A stretch of DNA of 64,000 nt from Synechococcus sp. M44_DOE_062 (GTDB taxonomy: Bacteria > Cyanobacteriota > Cyanobacteriia > Thermostichales > Thermostichaceae): the NCBI GenBank assembly GCA_015295985.1, contig DVDX01000022.1, positions 28,610 to 92,609 on the forward strand, given 5' to 3'. Shown one piece after another: positions 26,891 to 36,665 of the stretch; the first letter of the stretch is position 1, and the number at the start of each line of letters is the position of its first letter. The position numbers and the translations under genes are program-made. Below the pieces are notes generated by a model. That model ran no database searches, was not told the DNA's origin, and saw only the letters and a program-made list of their open reading frames with translations.

Positions 26891-27880
26891 TTAGGTAGGG
26901 AGGGCTTCCAAATCGTTGCTGTGGGCTGCGGAGCTGGAATTGCCTTCTAGGGCTGCTTGGGCGTTGCGTCGTAGTCGGCGGGCCTTGAGACGGCGTAGGG
27001 CGGAAGCGGGAAACTTTTGGTGGAATTCCCCATCTTCCATCTGGGCCAGCTCCTGCAGATCGGGGGCAACATTCCAAGGGTAAGGCTGAAAATCCGGGAT
27101 CCTGCTGGGTTGGGCAAAGCGCTGGTTCCAAGGGCAGACCTCTTGGCAAATGTCGCAGCCGGCCACCCAGTTGTGCAGGTTTTGGGCGATTTCTACAGGG
27201 ATCCGCTCAGCGTGGCTTTCTAGGGTGTAATAGGCGATGCAGCGGCGGGAATCGACCACCCCCGGACTGACGATGGCCTGAGTGGGGCAAGCCTCTAGGC
27301 AGCGGGTGCAGGTGCCGCAGTGGGTGGTATGGGGCCGGTCAGGAACCAGCTTGAGGGTGGTCAGGATGACCCCCAGAAAAATCCAGGAGCCGTACTCGCG
27401 GGTGAGCAACAGGCTGTTTTTGCCGATCCAACCCAAGCCCGCCTGCATGGCCCAGGGCTTTTCCGCAACCGGGCCGGTATCCACGTAGAATCGACCCGTA
27501 TGCTTGGGGAACCGGGCTTGCATCCAGAGGTGGAGTTGTTTGAGCCGTCGTCCCAACACGCGGTGATAATCTCGACCCCAAGCGTAGCGGGAGATCTTGC
27601 CTTTGCCCGGATCCCGACTGTGGTGGATGGGAGTGTAGTAATTCAAGGCCACACAGACCAGAGATTGCACCCCCGGCAGCACCCGCTCTGGATCCATTCG
27701 CCGGGGATCGGCCATCCAGGTCATGTCGGCGGCCATGCCTGCGGCCAACCAAGCTTGCAGACCCCGCAAGTCGGGGGGATCCTCTATGCTGGCAATGCCG
27801 ACTTTGTCAAAGCCCAGCGCCAGCGCCTGTCGTTTCACTTCCTCTGTGATCCCAGCCCAGTCTGCTTCTTCTGGCCACAC
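26891..27880 (-). CDS. queG: epoxyqueuosine reductase
   Basis: QueG reduces epoxyqueuosine in tRNA to queuosine, using cobalamin and two [4Fe-4S] clusters. Core signatures are YARGRDYH-like YAWGRDYHRVL, FYVDTGPVAEKPWAMQAGLGWIGKN and the ferredoxin-like clusters CGTCTRCLEACPTQAI and CDICQEVCPWN. Family proteins usually begin only a few residues before LGFDKVGIA, so the GTG at 27880 or the TTG at 27892 fits. The open frame to 28063 overlaps the upstream amidohydrolase gene and is not needed. It starts 14 bases after that gene's stop, so the two form an operon. Its cobalamin need connects loosely with cobD in this window. Confidence 0.92.
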   Translation of the reverse strand: MWPEEADWAGITEEVKRQALALGFDKVGIASIEDPPDLRGLQAWLAAGMAADMTWMADPRRMDPERVLPGVQSLVCVALNYYTPIHHSRDPGKGKISRYAWGRDYHRVLGRRLKQLHLWMQARFPKHTGRFYVDTGPVAEKPWAMQAGLGWIGKNSLLLTREYGSWIFLGVILTTLKLVPDRPHTTHCGTCTRCLEACPTQAIVSPGVVDSRRCIAYYTLESHAERIPVEIAQNLHNWVAGCDICQEVCPWNQRFAQPSRIPDFQPYPWNVAPDLQELAQMEDGEFHQKFPASALRRLKARRLRRNAQAALEGNSSSAAHSNDLEALPT

Positions 27881-27894
27881 AGGGACATCCAACG

Positions 27895-29310
27895 CTACTC
27901 TGGCAAGCCCATCACCCGACGATAACGAGCTTCTAGATGCTCTGCCTGCTGGGATCGGCGGAAGGGATCCCAGGTGCTGTGAGTAAACAGATCTTGCCGC
28001 AGCTTGGCCACATCCACCGTCGTCACGGCTCCGCCGGACACCACCTGTTTTCCTCGCACCCAAACGCTATGCACTGCCTGGGTGGGCCGACCCAACACCA
28101 GCAGCCCAATGGGATCGGTACGGGGCAACAGCGACAGTTGGGTGAGATCGTACAGCACCAGATCCGCTTGCTTACCCACTTCCAGGGATCCCATCTGATC
28201 CCCCAGGCCCAAGCCGATTGCCCCACCTCGGGCTGCCATCTCGATGCTCTCGCGGGGAGAAATCCAGTGGCGGTAGTCGGGATCCGTGATGTTGTGAAGG
28301 ATGGTGCCGATTTTGATGGCCTCTAGCAAATCCTGCGAATCGTTGCTGGCGGATCCATCGCAGCCAAAGGCCACGTTCACCCCTGCCCGGCGATAGTTCA
28401 AAATGGGGGCAATGCCGCTGCCCAGGCGCAGGTTGCTCAGGGGGTTGTGAACAACGGTAGAGCCGGTGCGGGCCAAGATCTCGATATCGGCATCGCTGAG
28501 CCAGACGCAGTGGGCCAAGGAAGTTTTCCGGTCTAGGTAGCCCAAGCGCTCCAGATGCTCCACAGCGCTACAGTCGTACTTTTCCTGGGCCAACATCTGC
28601 TGGGCGCGGGTTTCCAACAAGTGGGCGTGGCGGGGTAGGTCATACTTCTGGCTTAACTCCGCACAGCCCTTGAACAGCTCGTCTGAGCACAGTTGGATCC
28701 CTGTGGGGGCCACCATGAGGGTAATGCCCTCTTCTGGCCGGTGAAAGCGCTGCACCGCCTCTTCCACAATGGCCAGCACCTCTGCTGTGGAGAGGGGGTA
28801 GGTTTCCGGCTCCCGATCCCAAGAGGAGCTGCTGGGCAACCCCCGAGAGAGGGCTTGATCCTGGATCAAGGGGCCCACGAAGGCGCGGATCCCGACTTCT
28901 CGGTAGGCCCGTACCGCCGCCTCAATGGTGGCCAACTCTTGGCCTGGGATCAGCACCAGATGATCCACCACCGAGGTGCCGCCCGTCAGCAGGGTTTCCA
29001 CTGCCGTCCCCAGAGCGCTGAGATAGATTTTTTCCGGATCCGGCGGCGCATACTCGTGCAGTTGTGCCAGCCACAGCTCCAGCGGATAGGGCGGTATGAT
29101 CCCTCGTTGCCACATTTCGGAAGAATGGGTGTGGGCATTGACAAAGCCCGGCAGCAAGAGTTGGTTACTGGCATCCAGTTCCAGGCTGTCTGCGCCCGTT
29201 GCAGGCAAGCCTTTGCCTATGGCAGCAATCCGTTCCCCCTCGATTCGCACATCTGCGGTTTCGTAGCCGGTGGCGGTGGGAATTAACGCATTGCGCAAGA
29301 TAAAACTCAT
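27895..29310 (-). CDS. amidohydrolase, TRZ/ATZ type (MTA/SAH deaminase-like)
   Basis: A 471-residue metal-dependent hydrolase. The metal-binding NAHTHSSEMWQRG is near residue 60, with a further His in RHAHLLETRAQ near residue 227, LAHCVWLSD near residue 266 and the catalytic Asp in FGCDGSASNDSQDL near residue 318. The N-terminal ILRNALI and C-terminal VWVRGKQVVSGG form the small beta domain of the family. Members deaminate or dechlorinate N-heterocycles; 5'-methylthioadenosine/S-adenosylhomocysteine deaminase is the common annotation, but substrate is not decidable from sequence. It lies upstream of queG in the same operon. Confidence 0.85.
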   Translation of the reverse strand: MSFILRNALIPTATGYETADVRIEGERIAAIGKGLPATGADSLELDASNQLLLPGFVNAHTHSSEMWQRGIIPPYPLELWLAQLHEYAPPDPEKIYLSALGTAVETLLTGGTSVVDHLVLIPGQELATIEAAVRAYREVGIRAFVGPLIQDQALSRGLPSSSSWDREPETYPLSTAEVLAIVEEAVQRFHRPEEGITLMVAPTGIQLCSDELFKGCAELSQKYDLPRHAHLLETRAQQMLAQEKYDCSAVEHLERLGYLDRKTSLAHCVWLSDADIEILARTGSTVVHNPLSNLRLGSGIAPILNYRRAGVNVAFGCDGSASNDSQDLLEAIKIGTILHNITDPDYRHWISPRESIEMAARGGAIGLGLGDQMGSLEVGKQADLVLYDLTQLSLLPRTDPIGLLVLGRPTQAVHSVWVRGKQVVSGGAVTTVDVAKLRQDLFTHSTWDPFRRSQQAEHLEARYRRVMGLPE

Positions 29311-29443
29311 GCCCGGGATCCAAAAAGGCCGTCTGCTACCTTAGCGTGCTGGAGTTAACCCTGCCAAGGCGGGAGGCTCAGAACATTTACATGCATAACC
29401 TAGCCTTTCCCCCAAGGGATGACCCAAGCGTAGTGGTTATCGG

Positions 29444-30220
29444 CTATTTCTTTTTCTTGGCGGAGCCTTTTTGGGCCGACTTGCTCTCAGCAGCAGGTGC
29501 CGGTTCTGGAGCAGTCTCTCCAGGAGGAGCAGGTGGGATCTCTTCTGCTTTGGGGGCCTCTGCTGGCTTGAGACCGGCTTGAGCGGCAACCTCAGCGGCA
29601 AAATCCACTTCTTCTTTCTCGATCCCCTCTCCCAGGACAAAGCGCACAAACCGCCGCACCCGAATGTTTTCCCCCAGTTTGGCAATATGCTGCTTCACCA
29701 GTTCCTCTACGGTGATCGAGGAATCTTTAATAAAGGGTTGATCCAACAGGGATAACTCTTTCAGCCGCTTTTCAATGCGACCCTGCACGATCTTCTCGCG
29801 GATGTTCTCCGGCTTATTGGCCAGATCTTCTTTACCCATTTCAATGGCTTTTTCCCGCTCCACCACTTCGGCAGGGATCTGGTCAACGCTGACGTATTCT
29901 ACGTTTTGGCAGGCAGCAATCTGCTTGGCGATGTCTTGCACCAATTTCTTGAAGTCTTCGTTGCGGGCCACGAAGTCCGTCTCGCAGTTCACTTCCACCA
30001 ACACTCCAATTCGATTGCCGAAGTGGATGTAGCTGTCAACTGCCCCCTCTGCCGCGACGCGACTGGCCTTTTTGGCTGCCCCTGCCAACCCTTTCTGTCG
30101 CAGCCAGGTGATGGCTTTCTCCATATCGCCACCGGACTCTTCCAGGGCTTTTTTGCAGTCCATCATGCCTGCGCTCGTCTTTTCGCGCAGCTCTTTGACC
30201 AGTTTGGCATCAATGCTCAT
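29444..30220 (-). CDS. tsf: translation elongation factor Ts
   Basis: EF-Ts exchanges GDP on EF-Tu. The 258-residue protein has the UBA-like N-terminus [19 protein letters not shown], then the core region [19 protein letters not shown] and [14 protein letters not shown]. The last ~45 residues are an Ala/Pro/Glu/Lys-rich tail ([17 protein letters not shown], ending KKKK) beyond the usual short cyanobacterial form. It follows rpsB on the same strand, the near-universal rpsB-tsf operon, with 163 bases between. Confidence 0.97.
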   Translation of the reverse strand: MSIDAKLVKELREKTSAGMMDCKKALEESGGDMEKAITWLRQKGLAGAAKKASRVAAEGAVDSYIHFGNRIGVLVEVNCETDFVARNEDFKKLVQDIAKQIAACQNVEYVSVDQIPAEVVEREKAIEMGKEDLANKPENIREKIVQGRIEKRLKELSLLDQPFIKDSSITVEELVKQHIAKLGENIRVRRFVRFVLGEGIEKEEVDFAAEVAAQAGLKPAEAPKAEEIPPAPPGETAPEPAPAAESKSAQKGSAKKKK

Positions 30221-30383
30221 GAGGGCTCCTCGAATGAAAGAACGGGAAGGAAGAATGTGGCGGGATATGAGTGAGAATGAGTGGGCTTCGGTAGAATTGT
30301 AAACCTAGATTTCAAGAATACACGCCTCTGGATAGGGAATAGGCAGGGAAGTGCCCGGATTGCACGGGATCCCTGCCCTCGGT

Positions 30384-31178
30384 CTAGCCTTCGTCGGCTT
30401 CTCCTTCTTCTTCGTCCTCCATATCTTCCAGGATGTCGTCGTCCAGATCCATCGCCCCTTCGTAGTCGTACTCATCCTCTTCAACGGTGTCGAGCTGCCC
30501 ATGCCGCCCTTCGTAGATGGCATCCGCCAGCTTGCCTACAATCAGCTTAATCGCTCGAATGGCATCGTCGTTGGAGGGGATAAAGATATCGCTGAGATCG
30601 GGGTCGCAGTTGGTGTCCAGCAGAGAGATGATCGGGATGTTTAACTTGATACATTCCTGAACGGCGTTGGCCTCCCGCCGCTGATCCACAATGATCACGG
30701 CATCGGGGAGCTTGCGCATGGTTTTAATGCCGCCCAAGTACTTTTCCAGCCTGGCCAACTCTCGCCGCAGACGGCTGGCCTCTTGTTTGGGCAGGCGATC
30801 CAGAAGACCACTGCTCTCCATCTCCTCGATTTCTTTGAGGCGGTCGATGCGGGTTTTGATGGTGGCCCAGTTGGTGAGCATACCTCCCAACCAGCGCTGG
30901 TTGACGTAGTAGCTGCCACAGCGACGAGCCTCTTGAGCAATGATCCCGGCAGCTTGCCGCTTGGTGCCCACAAACAGGAAACGCCAACCCTTGTCAGCAG
31001 CATCCCGCACATACTCGTAGGCTTCGTTCAGATAGCGGGCCGTCTGCACCAAATCAATGATGTGGATGCCGTTCCGCTCGGTAAAGATGTAGGGCCGCAT
31101 TTTCGGGTTCCAGCAGCTGGCCTTGTGGCCGAAGTGAACCCCTGCCTCCAACAGTTGAGGCAAACTGACTACGCTCAT
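30384..31178 (-). CDS. rpsB: 30S ribosomal protein S2
   Basis: S2 is a late-assembling small-subunit protein at the head-body junction. The 264 residues include the family start [23 protein letters not shown], then [28 protein letters not shown] and [24 protein letters not shown]. The C-terminal ~30 residues are strongly acidic ([19 protein letters not shown]), an extension beyond the ribosomal core. It heads the rpsB-tsf pair. The 294 bases upstream to the tRNA-Pro gene contain its leader, where S2 autoregulation would act in other bacteria. Confidence 0.97.
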   Translation of the reverse strand: MSVVSLPQLLEAGVHFGHKASCWNPKMRPYIFTERNGIHIIDLVQTARYLNEAYEYVRDAADKGWRFLFVGTKRQAAGIIAQEARRCGSYYVNQRWLGGMLTNWATIKTRIDRLKEIEEMESSGLLDRLPKQEASRLRRELARLEKYLGGIKTMRKLPDAVIIVDQRREANAVQECIKLNIPIISLLDTNCDPDLSDIFIPSNDDAIRAIKLIVGKLADAIYEGRHGQLDTVEEDEYDYEGAMDLDDDILEDMEDEEEGEADEG

Positions 31179-31472
31179 GAGTTTTTCCTCTCCTACGGGT
31201 TAGCCTCCGCCCGAACGGATCCCAGTTACGGCCTTCCCGCCGGTTACCTGCATTCCCAGAGCGCTCTACCCCCATTGGCAAGGAACTCAGGTGCTGTTGC
31301 AGCAAACCGCGAAAGGGCTGTAAGGACACCCGGTGGTTCAGGCGTGCGATTTCTTAACGGCTTAACTAAGCTAGCATGTTTTCTACGGGATCCCGCAGCT
31401 TGGGGTTAACTCTGGCCGCGATCCAATGCTAGACTGGCTAAGCACTTCATGGACTTTTGCCTGGGAGTGCAC

Positions 31473-31546
31473 CGGGGCGTAGCGCAGCTTGGTAGCGCAC
31501 CACTTTGGGGTAGTGGGGGTCGTGGGTTCAAATCCCGCCGCTCCGA
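31473..31546 (+). tRNA. trnP-GGG: tRNA-Pro (anticodon GGG)
   Basis: A complete 74-base cloverleaf: acceptor CGGGGCG pairs with CGCTCCG (one G-U), the D arm is GCGC...GCGC, and the anticodon stem CCACT/AGTGG encloses TTGGGGT, giving anticodon GGG after the invariant T33. The T arm is GTGGG-TTCAAAT-CCCGC. The discriminator is A and CCA is not encoded. It reads CCC and CCU codons. Confidence 0.95.
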
Positions 31547-31756
31547 TACTGGGTAATCAGGAGAGGGCTTGAGCCGGACAAAGCCCACTATGCCGGAACC
31601 TTTAGAGGTACCTTGGCTCCGATGTCAATCCCTTGCCATTGGCTCCGTTGATCGACAGCCTTAAGAATCGGATCACAAGCTTGGCCGAACAATATGGGAT
31701 CCCGGTTTTACGGTACTGGATCCCGATGCGGAGCCGACCTTGAACAATATGGGGTT

Positions 31757-34125
31757 TCAACGGATCTGGAGCGCTTGATCACGGCCCAGGATCCAGGCAA
31801 TAAGGGGGGGATCCCTGTGGTCAAGATAATACCCGACGGCTAGGGTCAGGTCGATTTCCAGGTCGCGGTTTTGGATGTCGGTGATCATCCTGTGCATAAG
31901 CTCCAGATGGATGCGGTCGTCTTGGGTGAGCAGAGCATACTTGCCGTTGGGGCTGTTGTTGAGGGCGGCCAAGGCCGCTTGGGTAGCGGTAGCCGTTTTG
32001 GAAGGAGGCTTAAGGCGGGCATCTCGTAGCAAAAGGAATTGAAGCTCAGGGTGAGCAATCACCAATTGGTTGAAGTTATTGAGCTGTCCGTACATGCTGC
32101 CGGGATCCACTTGGATAAAGGCAATCACCCGCTTTTGGGTGGAGAAATAGAGGTGATCTGGAAGTTTACGTTTGCCCAGCCTCAGGGTGCTCATGGGGAG
32201 GGGATGGATCCCTTGTAGGGCATTGACGATGGTGCGCAGTTTGCCGATATCGGCTGTGCTGTCGATGATGGCCTCTTGGGGATAGCCAGTGCGGAGCTGA
32301 GCCTCAGTGGTGCGGAGATAGGGATCCAGCATCTCAGCAAGATCAGCAGATGGGCTGGGCTCCTGAAGGGGCGAAGATAAAGCGATGGGGGCGCTGGCAG
32401 GCAGAAGGGGGATGAGCAGTTGCTTGAGGGTTTGCAGCTCAGTCTCGAGGCGCTGGACGCGGGCGGGCAGATCGCTGGCGGTGGGTAAAGCTTGCACCAG
32501 TGGGGGAAGAGGAATCCCGTTGATGTAGTGGCAGTAGTAGGCTGCGGCCCGGTTGAGGATGGCGCGGATGGAGGGTTGGCTGAGAATGTCGCTGAGGTCA
32601 TCGGCGGTGAAGAGAGCTTGGAGGTGGATCCCTGAGGGCAGGCGGGTTTGCAGAAGAGTTTGTAGCTGGGGAGTGGGTGGGGGATCCAAAGAGAGGATGG
32701 TTTGGGAGAGGCGATCGACGGTGGCCCGGTCAAATTGGGTTTGGAAATGTTGCCAACGGTCGGGGAACAGATTGAGGATAAACAGACTGTTGGGGATACG
32801 GGTAAAAAGCTCTTTCAGGGCATCGCCCAAGTTGAGGAGAATATCTCGATTTTCTTCTCGGCCCAAAGCTTCCAATTGGTCAAAGACAATGATGAGAGGT
32901 CGGTCGAGCAGCGAGAGCCTACCGATGACTTTCATTCCTTCTAAAGCAAAGGTGTTGCGATCCAGATCTGCACTCCAGGGGGGCAGTCCAATCAAGCTGG
33001 TATCCTCGGGATCCAGGTCGGTACCGCTGAGCCAGCGAATGATCTGTTGACGGCGGTTGGGATCCGCGTAACTGCAATATTTTTGATGATGCCCTTGAGG
33101 ATGCTTTCGGTGGGGCCGGTGAGGAAGTTTTGCTCTGCCCACCAGCGCAGAACTTGTTTTTCAATGGCTTGCCATTGTTGACGACGACGCTCGCTGCCTT
33201 CTGCTCCCAGGCGATGAAAGAGATTGAGGGGATCCGCCGTGAGAAGGGAGAGAAGCTCTTCAGTTTTTGAGGTTTGGGGGAAGGTTTTCAAGATTTCCAC
33301 AAAGCTCTTGGCAATCAAGTAGTCGAGCTGGGTGTGGTGATGGACATCTACCCGTTCGCGCAGGGATTCCAGGGTGTGGCTGTAGATGTGGTGGTAGATG
33401 TTGTCGGGGTGGGTGGGCTGAGGGATAAACAGGAGGCGGTTGTGGCGCAGGAGGTTTTGGGCCACCCGCATGATCAGGTGGGTCTTGCCCGATCCGGGTT
33501 CTCCCAGTAAGACAACCCCTCGGCTCTGGTGGTTGGGATCTCGTTGGATGTCCTGTAGAGTGGCGGTGAGCTGCTGGTACTGAGGCTGATAGATGGTGGT
33601 CTCATCGGGATAATGCTGAAAGGGATTGTCAACTCTGCTGTTGGCAAAAGGGTTGGGGATATTTTGGGCTTTGAGCTGGGCATGGGTGAGGTGGCGATAA
33701 AGGTGATAGGTAAAGAGAGCATCGTAGCTGGCATCGTGGGCCAGTTTGGAGTTGAAGTAGCCGCTCTCCAGTTGGATCCCAAAATGTTTGCTGAGATACT
33801 CCAGGCTGTAGCCGGCCAGGTCGGGAAACCATTGCTTGGCAGTTGACCAAGTGCAGAAAACAGGGTTAGGAAGCCAATCTTGGTTAACTTGGTCAAAGGC
33901 TTGTTTAAGGATTTTTAGGTCGTGATCTGCTTGGTGGAAAACGAGGGTTTTGCCCTGGGCCAAGCGCCGCAAGTCTGCAACAATTTGGGCCAAAGGTTTG
34001 GGCTGGGGGTGGTGGGGTGAGTATTCCTGGGTATAGGCGTGGTAGATAAGCTGGCCGCTGCTGTCGATAAGGGCGATCTCTTCCAGGTTGGGGTTGCCCT
34101 CGGTGTCGATAACCAAGTAGCTCAT
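31757..34125 (-). pseudogene. DEDD exonuclease fused to P-loop NTPase, frameshifted
   Basis: Two overlapping frames read as one ~790-residue protein. The 5' frame (from ATG 34125) opens with a DnaQ/RNase-T-like exonuclease: YLVIDTEGNPNLEEIALID, FHQADHDLKIL, and AHDASYDALFTYHLYRHL near residue 125. It then has a P-loop GEPGSGKTHLIMRVAQ near residue 210. It runs out of family-like sequence at about 33085, where the second frame takes over (KYCSYADPNRRQQIIRWLSG) and continues to 31757. The second frame has a Walker-B-like LIIVFDQLEALG and a long C-terminal region I do not recognise. A run of five A on the coding strand (33080-33084) would restore IIKKYCSYADPN if it were six. It is not a known family member to me; function unknown. 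Confidence 0.75.
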
Positions 34126-34530
34126 GGAAAGGCGGGATCCCGTGATGCTAATGTGTTTAATGTCTCAGTGTAATTCTGGATCATTGAAGCGATGGGGTTG
34201 GGTGGTTGAGGGCACTCTCTCCAAGGGATAAGGGGGTTGATTGAGGTCAGCAGCAAACAGGTTGCCGCCCCTGACCTTAAGATGGATCCTCAAACCAGGT
34301 GGGTTGATCCCAAACGGTTTTGGCAGCGTCCGGATCCAAGAGGGTGCGGCCTATCCGATGAAAGTGACGGCACATCCGTTGGCAATCCGAAAGGTCGGCG
34401 ACTGTTATCTCAATCACCTACAACCATGCCAAACAGGCTAGAGTAAAGGGCTAGCCATCGCAATGGTACTCCTCTTGCGTCTACAAATACGGTGGGGCTA
34501 GTGTTGCCAGACTCTCATCTAACTCAGTAA
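34126..34530. other. Intergenic stretch without recognisable features
   Basis: About 400 bases upstream of the exonuclease/NTPase gene. Two short overlapping open frames (34237-34446) have no family features and mutually exclude each other. It probably contains the promoter of the minus-strand gene; no clear motif was found. Confidence 0.4.
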
Positions 34531-34767
34531 CTATTCTTGCAACACGGAGTCTCTCAATAAAACGATGTAGTCTTGAATCCCTTGCGGAAGCATTTTAATG
34601 TCGCTATCCATTTGTCGATGAACAGAGAGAACCTTAACTCCAACCAGTTGATTTTCCTTGTCGAAATCCAAAACAATCCCAGGGGCAATCTCCTCTGAGC
34701 TTTGGACTTGAGCTGTTGTTATATATCCAGCATCCATATCAGGATCAAACTCAATGAAAGGTCTCAT
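34531..34767 (-). CDS. DUF2283 family protein (antitoxin-like)
   Basis: A 78-residue acidic protein with the DUF2283 pattern: FDPDMDAGYITTAQ near the start, then GIVLDFDKENQLVGVKVLS. The family forms small single-domain proteins usually placed next to DUF4258 proteins; the pair behaves in databases like a toxin-antitoxin module, although experimental support is thin. Its ATG overlaps the stop of the upstream DUF4258 frame by four bases (ATGA), the typical order for this pair. The partner here is broken, so the remaining gene may be a relic or a free-standing antitoxin. Confidence 0.75.
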   Translation of the reverse strand: MRPFIEFDPDMDAGYITTAQVQSSEEIAPGIVLDFDKENQLVGVKVLSVHRQMDSDIKMLPQGIQDYIVLLRDSVLQE

Positions 34768-35040
34768 GGCAGCTTTTTCCCCATTGTTAGATTTAGATCA
34801 AAAAAGACAGTCACTACTGTCCAAGGATCCGTTGATTCATTGTAAACAATCTTCAGGAGGCGATTGCCGTACTCTGGAATCCGACCATAGGCTTGCTTGA
34901 GCTGAGGATCTCTGGGATCCACTTGTACGTAGTTAGGGCAGCTCAGAACTCTCTCGATCCATATGACTTGCGATCTCTTGTTGCTGCTGCAGCCGTCTCA
35001 ACGCATGCGCAGATAACCGAAAGTGCTCAGACTCTGACAC
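34764..35040 (-). pseudogene. DUF4258-like protein, frameshifted
   Basis: Reading the minus strand from a GTG at 35040 gives SESEHFRLSAHALRRLQQ and then EIASHM, after which the frame runs to a nearby stop. The next frame continues with ERVLSCPNYVQVDPRDPQL, then YGRIPEYGNRLLKIVYN and PWTVVTVFFDLNL, ending at TGA 34764. Removing one G from ATGGATC (about 34955-34961) joins them as SHMIERVLSCPN. That is the DUF4258 layout: a His/Arg-rich start and a C-terminal VVTVF strand. It overlaps the DUF2283 start by four bases. Too short in each half for simple ORF calling. Confidence 0.7.
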
Positions 35041-35171
35041 GAGCTACCCAAATGAGATAAGGAGCCGCTGGCGGGAGCTGACAACTATTTCTCCTGCGAT
35101 TAAAGAGTAAACCTTGCCATATCATTTCTCCACCGGATCTCGACCGTCAAACGGGGGGATCCCTGGGCAAG

Positions 35172-36353
35172 CTAGCTCTGAGATAGGCGCTTCACTTCAG
35201 CTCCAGAGAGCAGGCGATGGGCTTCTTGCAACAAGGCCGGGATCCGGTCGCGGTGGGGGCTGTGGATGAGATAGGGTCGCAGGGCTTCGGCATCCACCTT
35301 GTCTGCCCGCTGGCCGGGGAGCCAACTGCCGGCATTGCCCAACAGGTTGTAACGGCTCTTGGCATAGTCCACCAAGTCATAGGCCAAGACCAGATTGCGC
35401 AGCAGCAGAATAAACGGGATATTCACCTGTCCGGGGGTTTGGTCATAGCGGGGCAGGCCCTGGTGCCAAGTTTTGGCGTAGTGCTCTCCCACCTGCTCGA
35501 TCAAGGCTTGCTCTAGGCGGGCTAGGATTGGCGGCAACAGCTCATCAGCCCGATCCAACAACTCCACCGCCTGCAGGTGCTCGTCAAAGTCGCTGGGTCG
35601 AGCTGCCCCAATGCTGAGGGTGTGAACCTGGGGATGGGACAGACAGAACAGGTCGTTGAAGACCATTGGGCTGAGGGGTTGGCACAACTGCACCAGCTTG
35701 GCGGGCGGATCGTAAAGCTTGCCCCCCTTATCCGAGGGACTGATGATGAATACCCCCATATCCTGCTGAGCGGCGGCCTCAATGGCAGGCCAGTTGGTCT
35801 GGTTGACAAAATACCAGTGCAGGTTGACATAATCGAAGCCCCCTGACCGTATGGCTTCCACGATCAACTCCGTCGGCCCATGGGTGGAGAAGCCGACGAA
35901 ACGCACCCGTCCCTGCCGTACCAGACGCTGACACACCTCCAGGCACCCTCCCGGACGCAGGCTGTGTTCCAAGTCTTCCCAGGTATTCAACCCGTGGATG
36001 GCCAGCAGATCCACATAATCGAGGTTCAAGTAGCTCATCGATTGCTCGAACTTGGCCAGGAACTGCTTTGGGTCGGCGCTGGGGCCAATTTTCGTCTGCA
36101 CAATCAGATCTTGGCGGGGAAAGAGCGGCAAAATGCGGCCCAACTGCATCTCAGAAGTGCCATAGCCGCGGGCAGTTTCGATGTGGTTGATACCCACTTC
36201 CAAGGCCCGGCGAATGGTCGCCTCCAGGTTCTGCTGGCTTGCTGCTGGGATCCCTGACCAAGGGGTATCTTGCCAACTGTGCTGATAGCGCATGCCACCA
36301 CAGCTCAGCACAGGCATAGGCAGCTCGGTACGCCCAAATCTGCGATACTGCAT
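35172..36353 (-). CDS. aldo/keto reductase with C-terminal extension
   Basis: A 393-residue NADPH-dependent oxidoreductase of the AKR fold. The N-terminus MQYRRFGRTELPMPVLSCGGMRY, INHIETARGYGTSE (catalytic Asp replaced by Glu, with Tyr present) near residue 55, QTKIGPSAD (Lys) near residue 85 and LLAIHGLNT (His) near residue 113 form the active-site set. The last ~100 residues resemble the ferredoxin-linked extension of cyanobacterial AKRs, but I see no Cys cluster. The natural substrate is unknown. It is alone on its strand between the DUF4258 remnant and tRNA-Asp. Confidence 0.85.
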   Translation of the reverse strand: MQYRRFGRTELPMPVLSCGGMRYQHSWQDTPWSGIPAASQQNLEATIRRALEVGINHIETARGYGTSEMQLGRILPLFPRQDLIVQTKIGPSADPKQFLAKFEQSMSYLNLDYVDLLAIHGLNTWEDLEHSLRPGGCLEVCQRLVRQGRVRFVGFSTHGPTELIVEAIRSGGFDYVNLHWYFVNQTNWPAIEAAAQQDMGVFIISPSDKGGKLYDPPAKLVQLCQPLSPMVFNDLFCLSHPQVHTLSIGAARPSDFDEHLQAVELLDRADELLPPILARLEQALIEQVGEHYAKTWHQGLPRYDQTPGQVNIPFILLLRNLVLAYDLVDYAKSRYNLLGNAGSWLPGQRADKVDAEALRPYLIHSPHRDRIPALLQEAHRLLSGAEVKRLSQS

Positions 36354-36542
36354 GGTTTTTCCCCTGGACTCAGCCCCATTTTAGAGTGGGCTTTCCCTAC
36401 CCCACCGCCGAAGCTTGAACCCCGAGCCAACCGCATTGCGCAGCAGTCACCATCAGCAATCAAGAAACAACCCAGAAATCAAATCAGTCTGGAGGTGGAA
36501 GAGCTGCAGGAGAGCGACTGAGCTAGAGTGTTTTCAGGAGTA

Positions 36543-36616
36543 CGGGGCTGACGGGGCTCGAACCCGCAACTTCCGCCGTGACAGGGCGGTGCTCTAACCA
36601 ATTGAACTACAGCCCC
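36543..36616 (-). tRNA. trnD-GUC: tRNA-Asp (anticodon GTC)
   Basis: On the minus strand a full cloverleaf of 74 bases: acceptor GGGGCTG pairs with CAGCCCC, and the anticodon stem CCGCC/GGCGG encloses CTGTCAC, giving GTC after T33. The T arm is GCGGG-TTCGAGC-CCCGT and the discriminator is G, as expected for tRNA-Asp. CCA is not encoded. Confidence 0.95.
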
Positions 36617-36665
36617 AATCGCTGCGAATATCTATTCTGGATGTGGACGAGGACTGTTGTCAATC

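Noticed and set aside
31547..31756. Short open stretch with AEQYGIPVLRYWIP between tRNA-Pro and the exonuclease/NTPase gene
   Set aside because: No start codon and a stop just upstream; family not recognised, so not listed as a gene or remnant.
33075..33095. Programmed -1 ribosomal frameshift in the exonuclease/NTPase gene
   Set aside because: Considered, but the site has only five A and no X-XXY-YYZ heptamer in the right frame; a lost base is simpler.
34237..34446. Two overlapping open frames upstream of the exonuclease gene
   Set aside because: Neither shows a motif, ribosome site or coherent composition.
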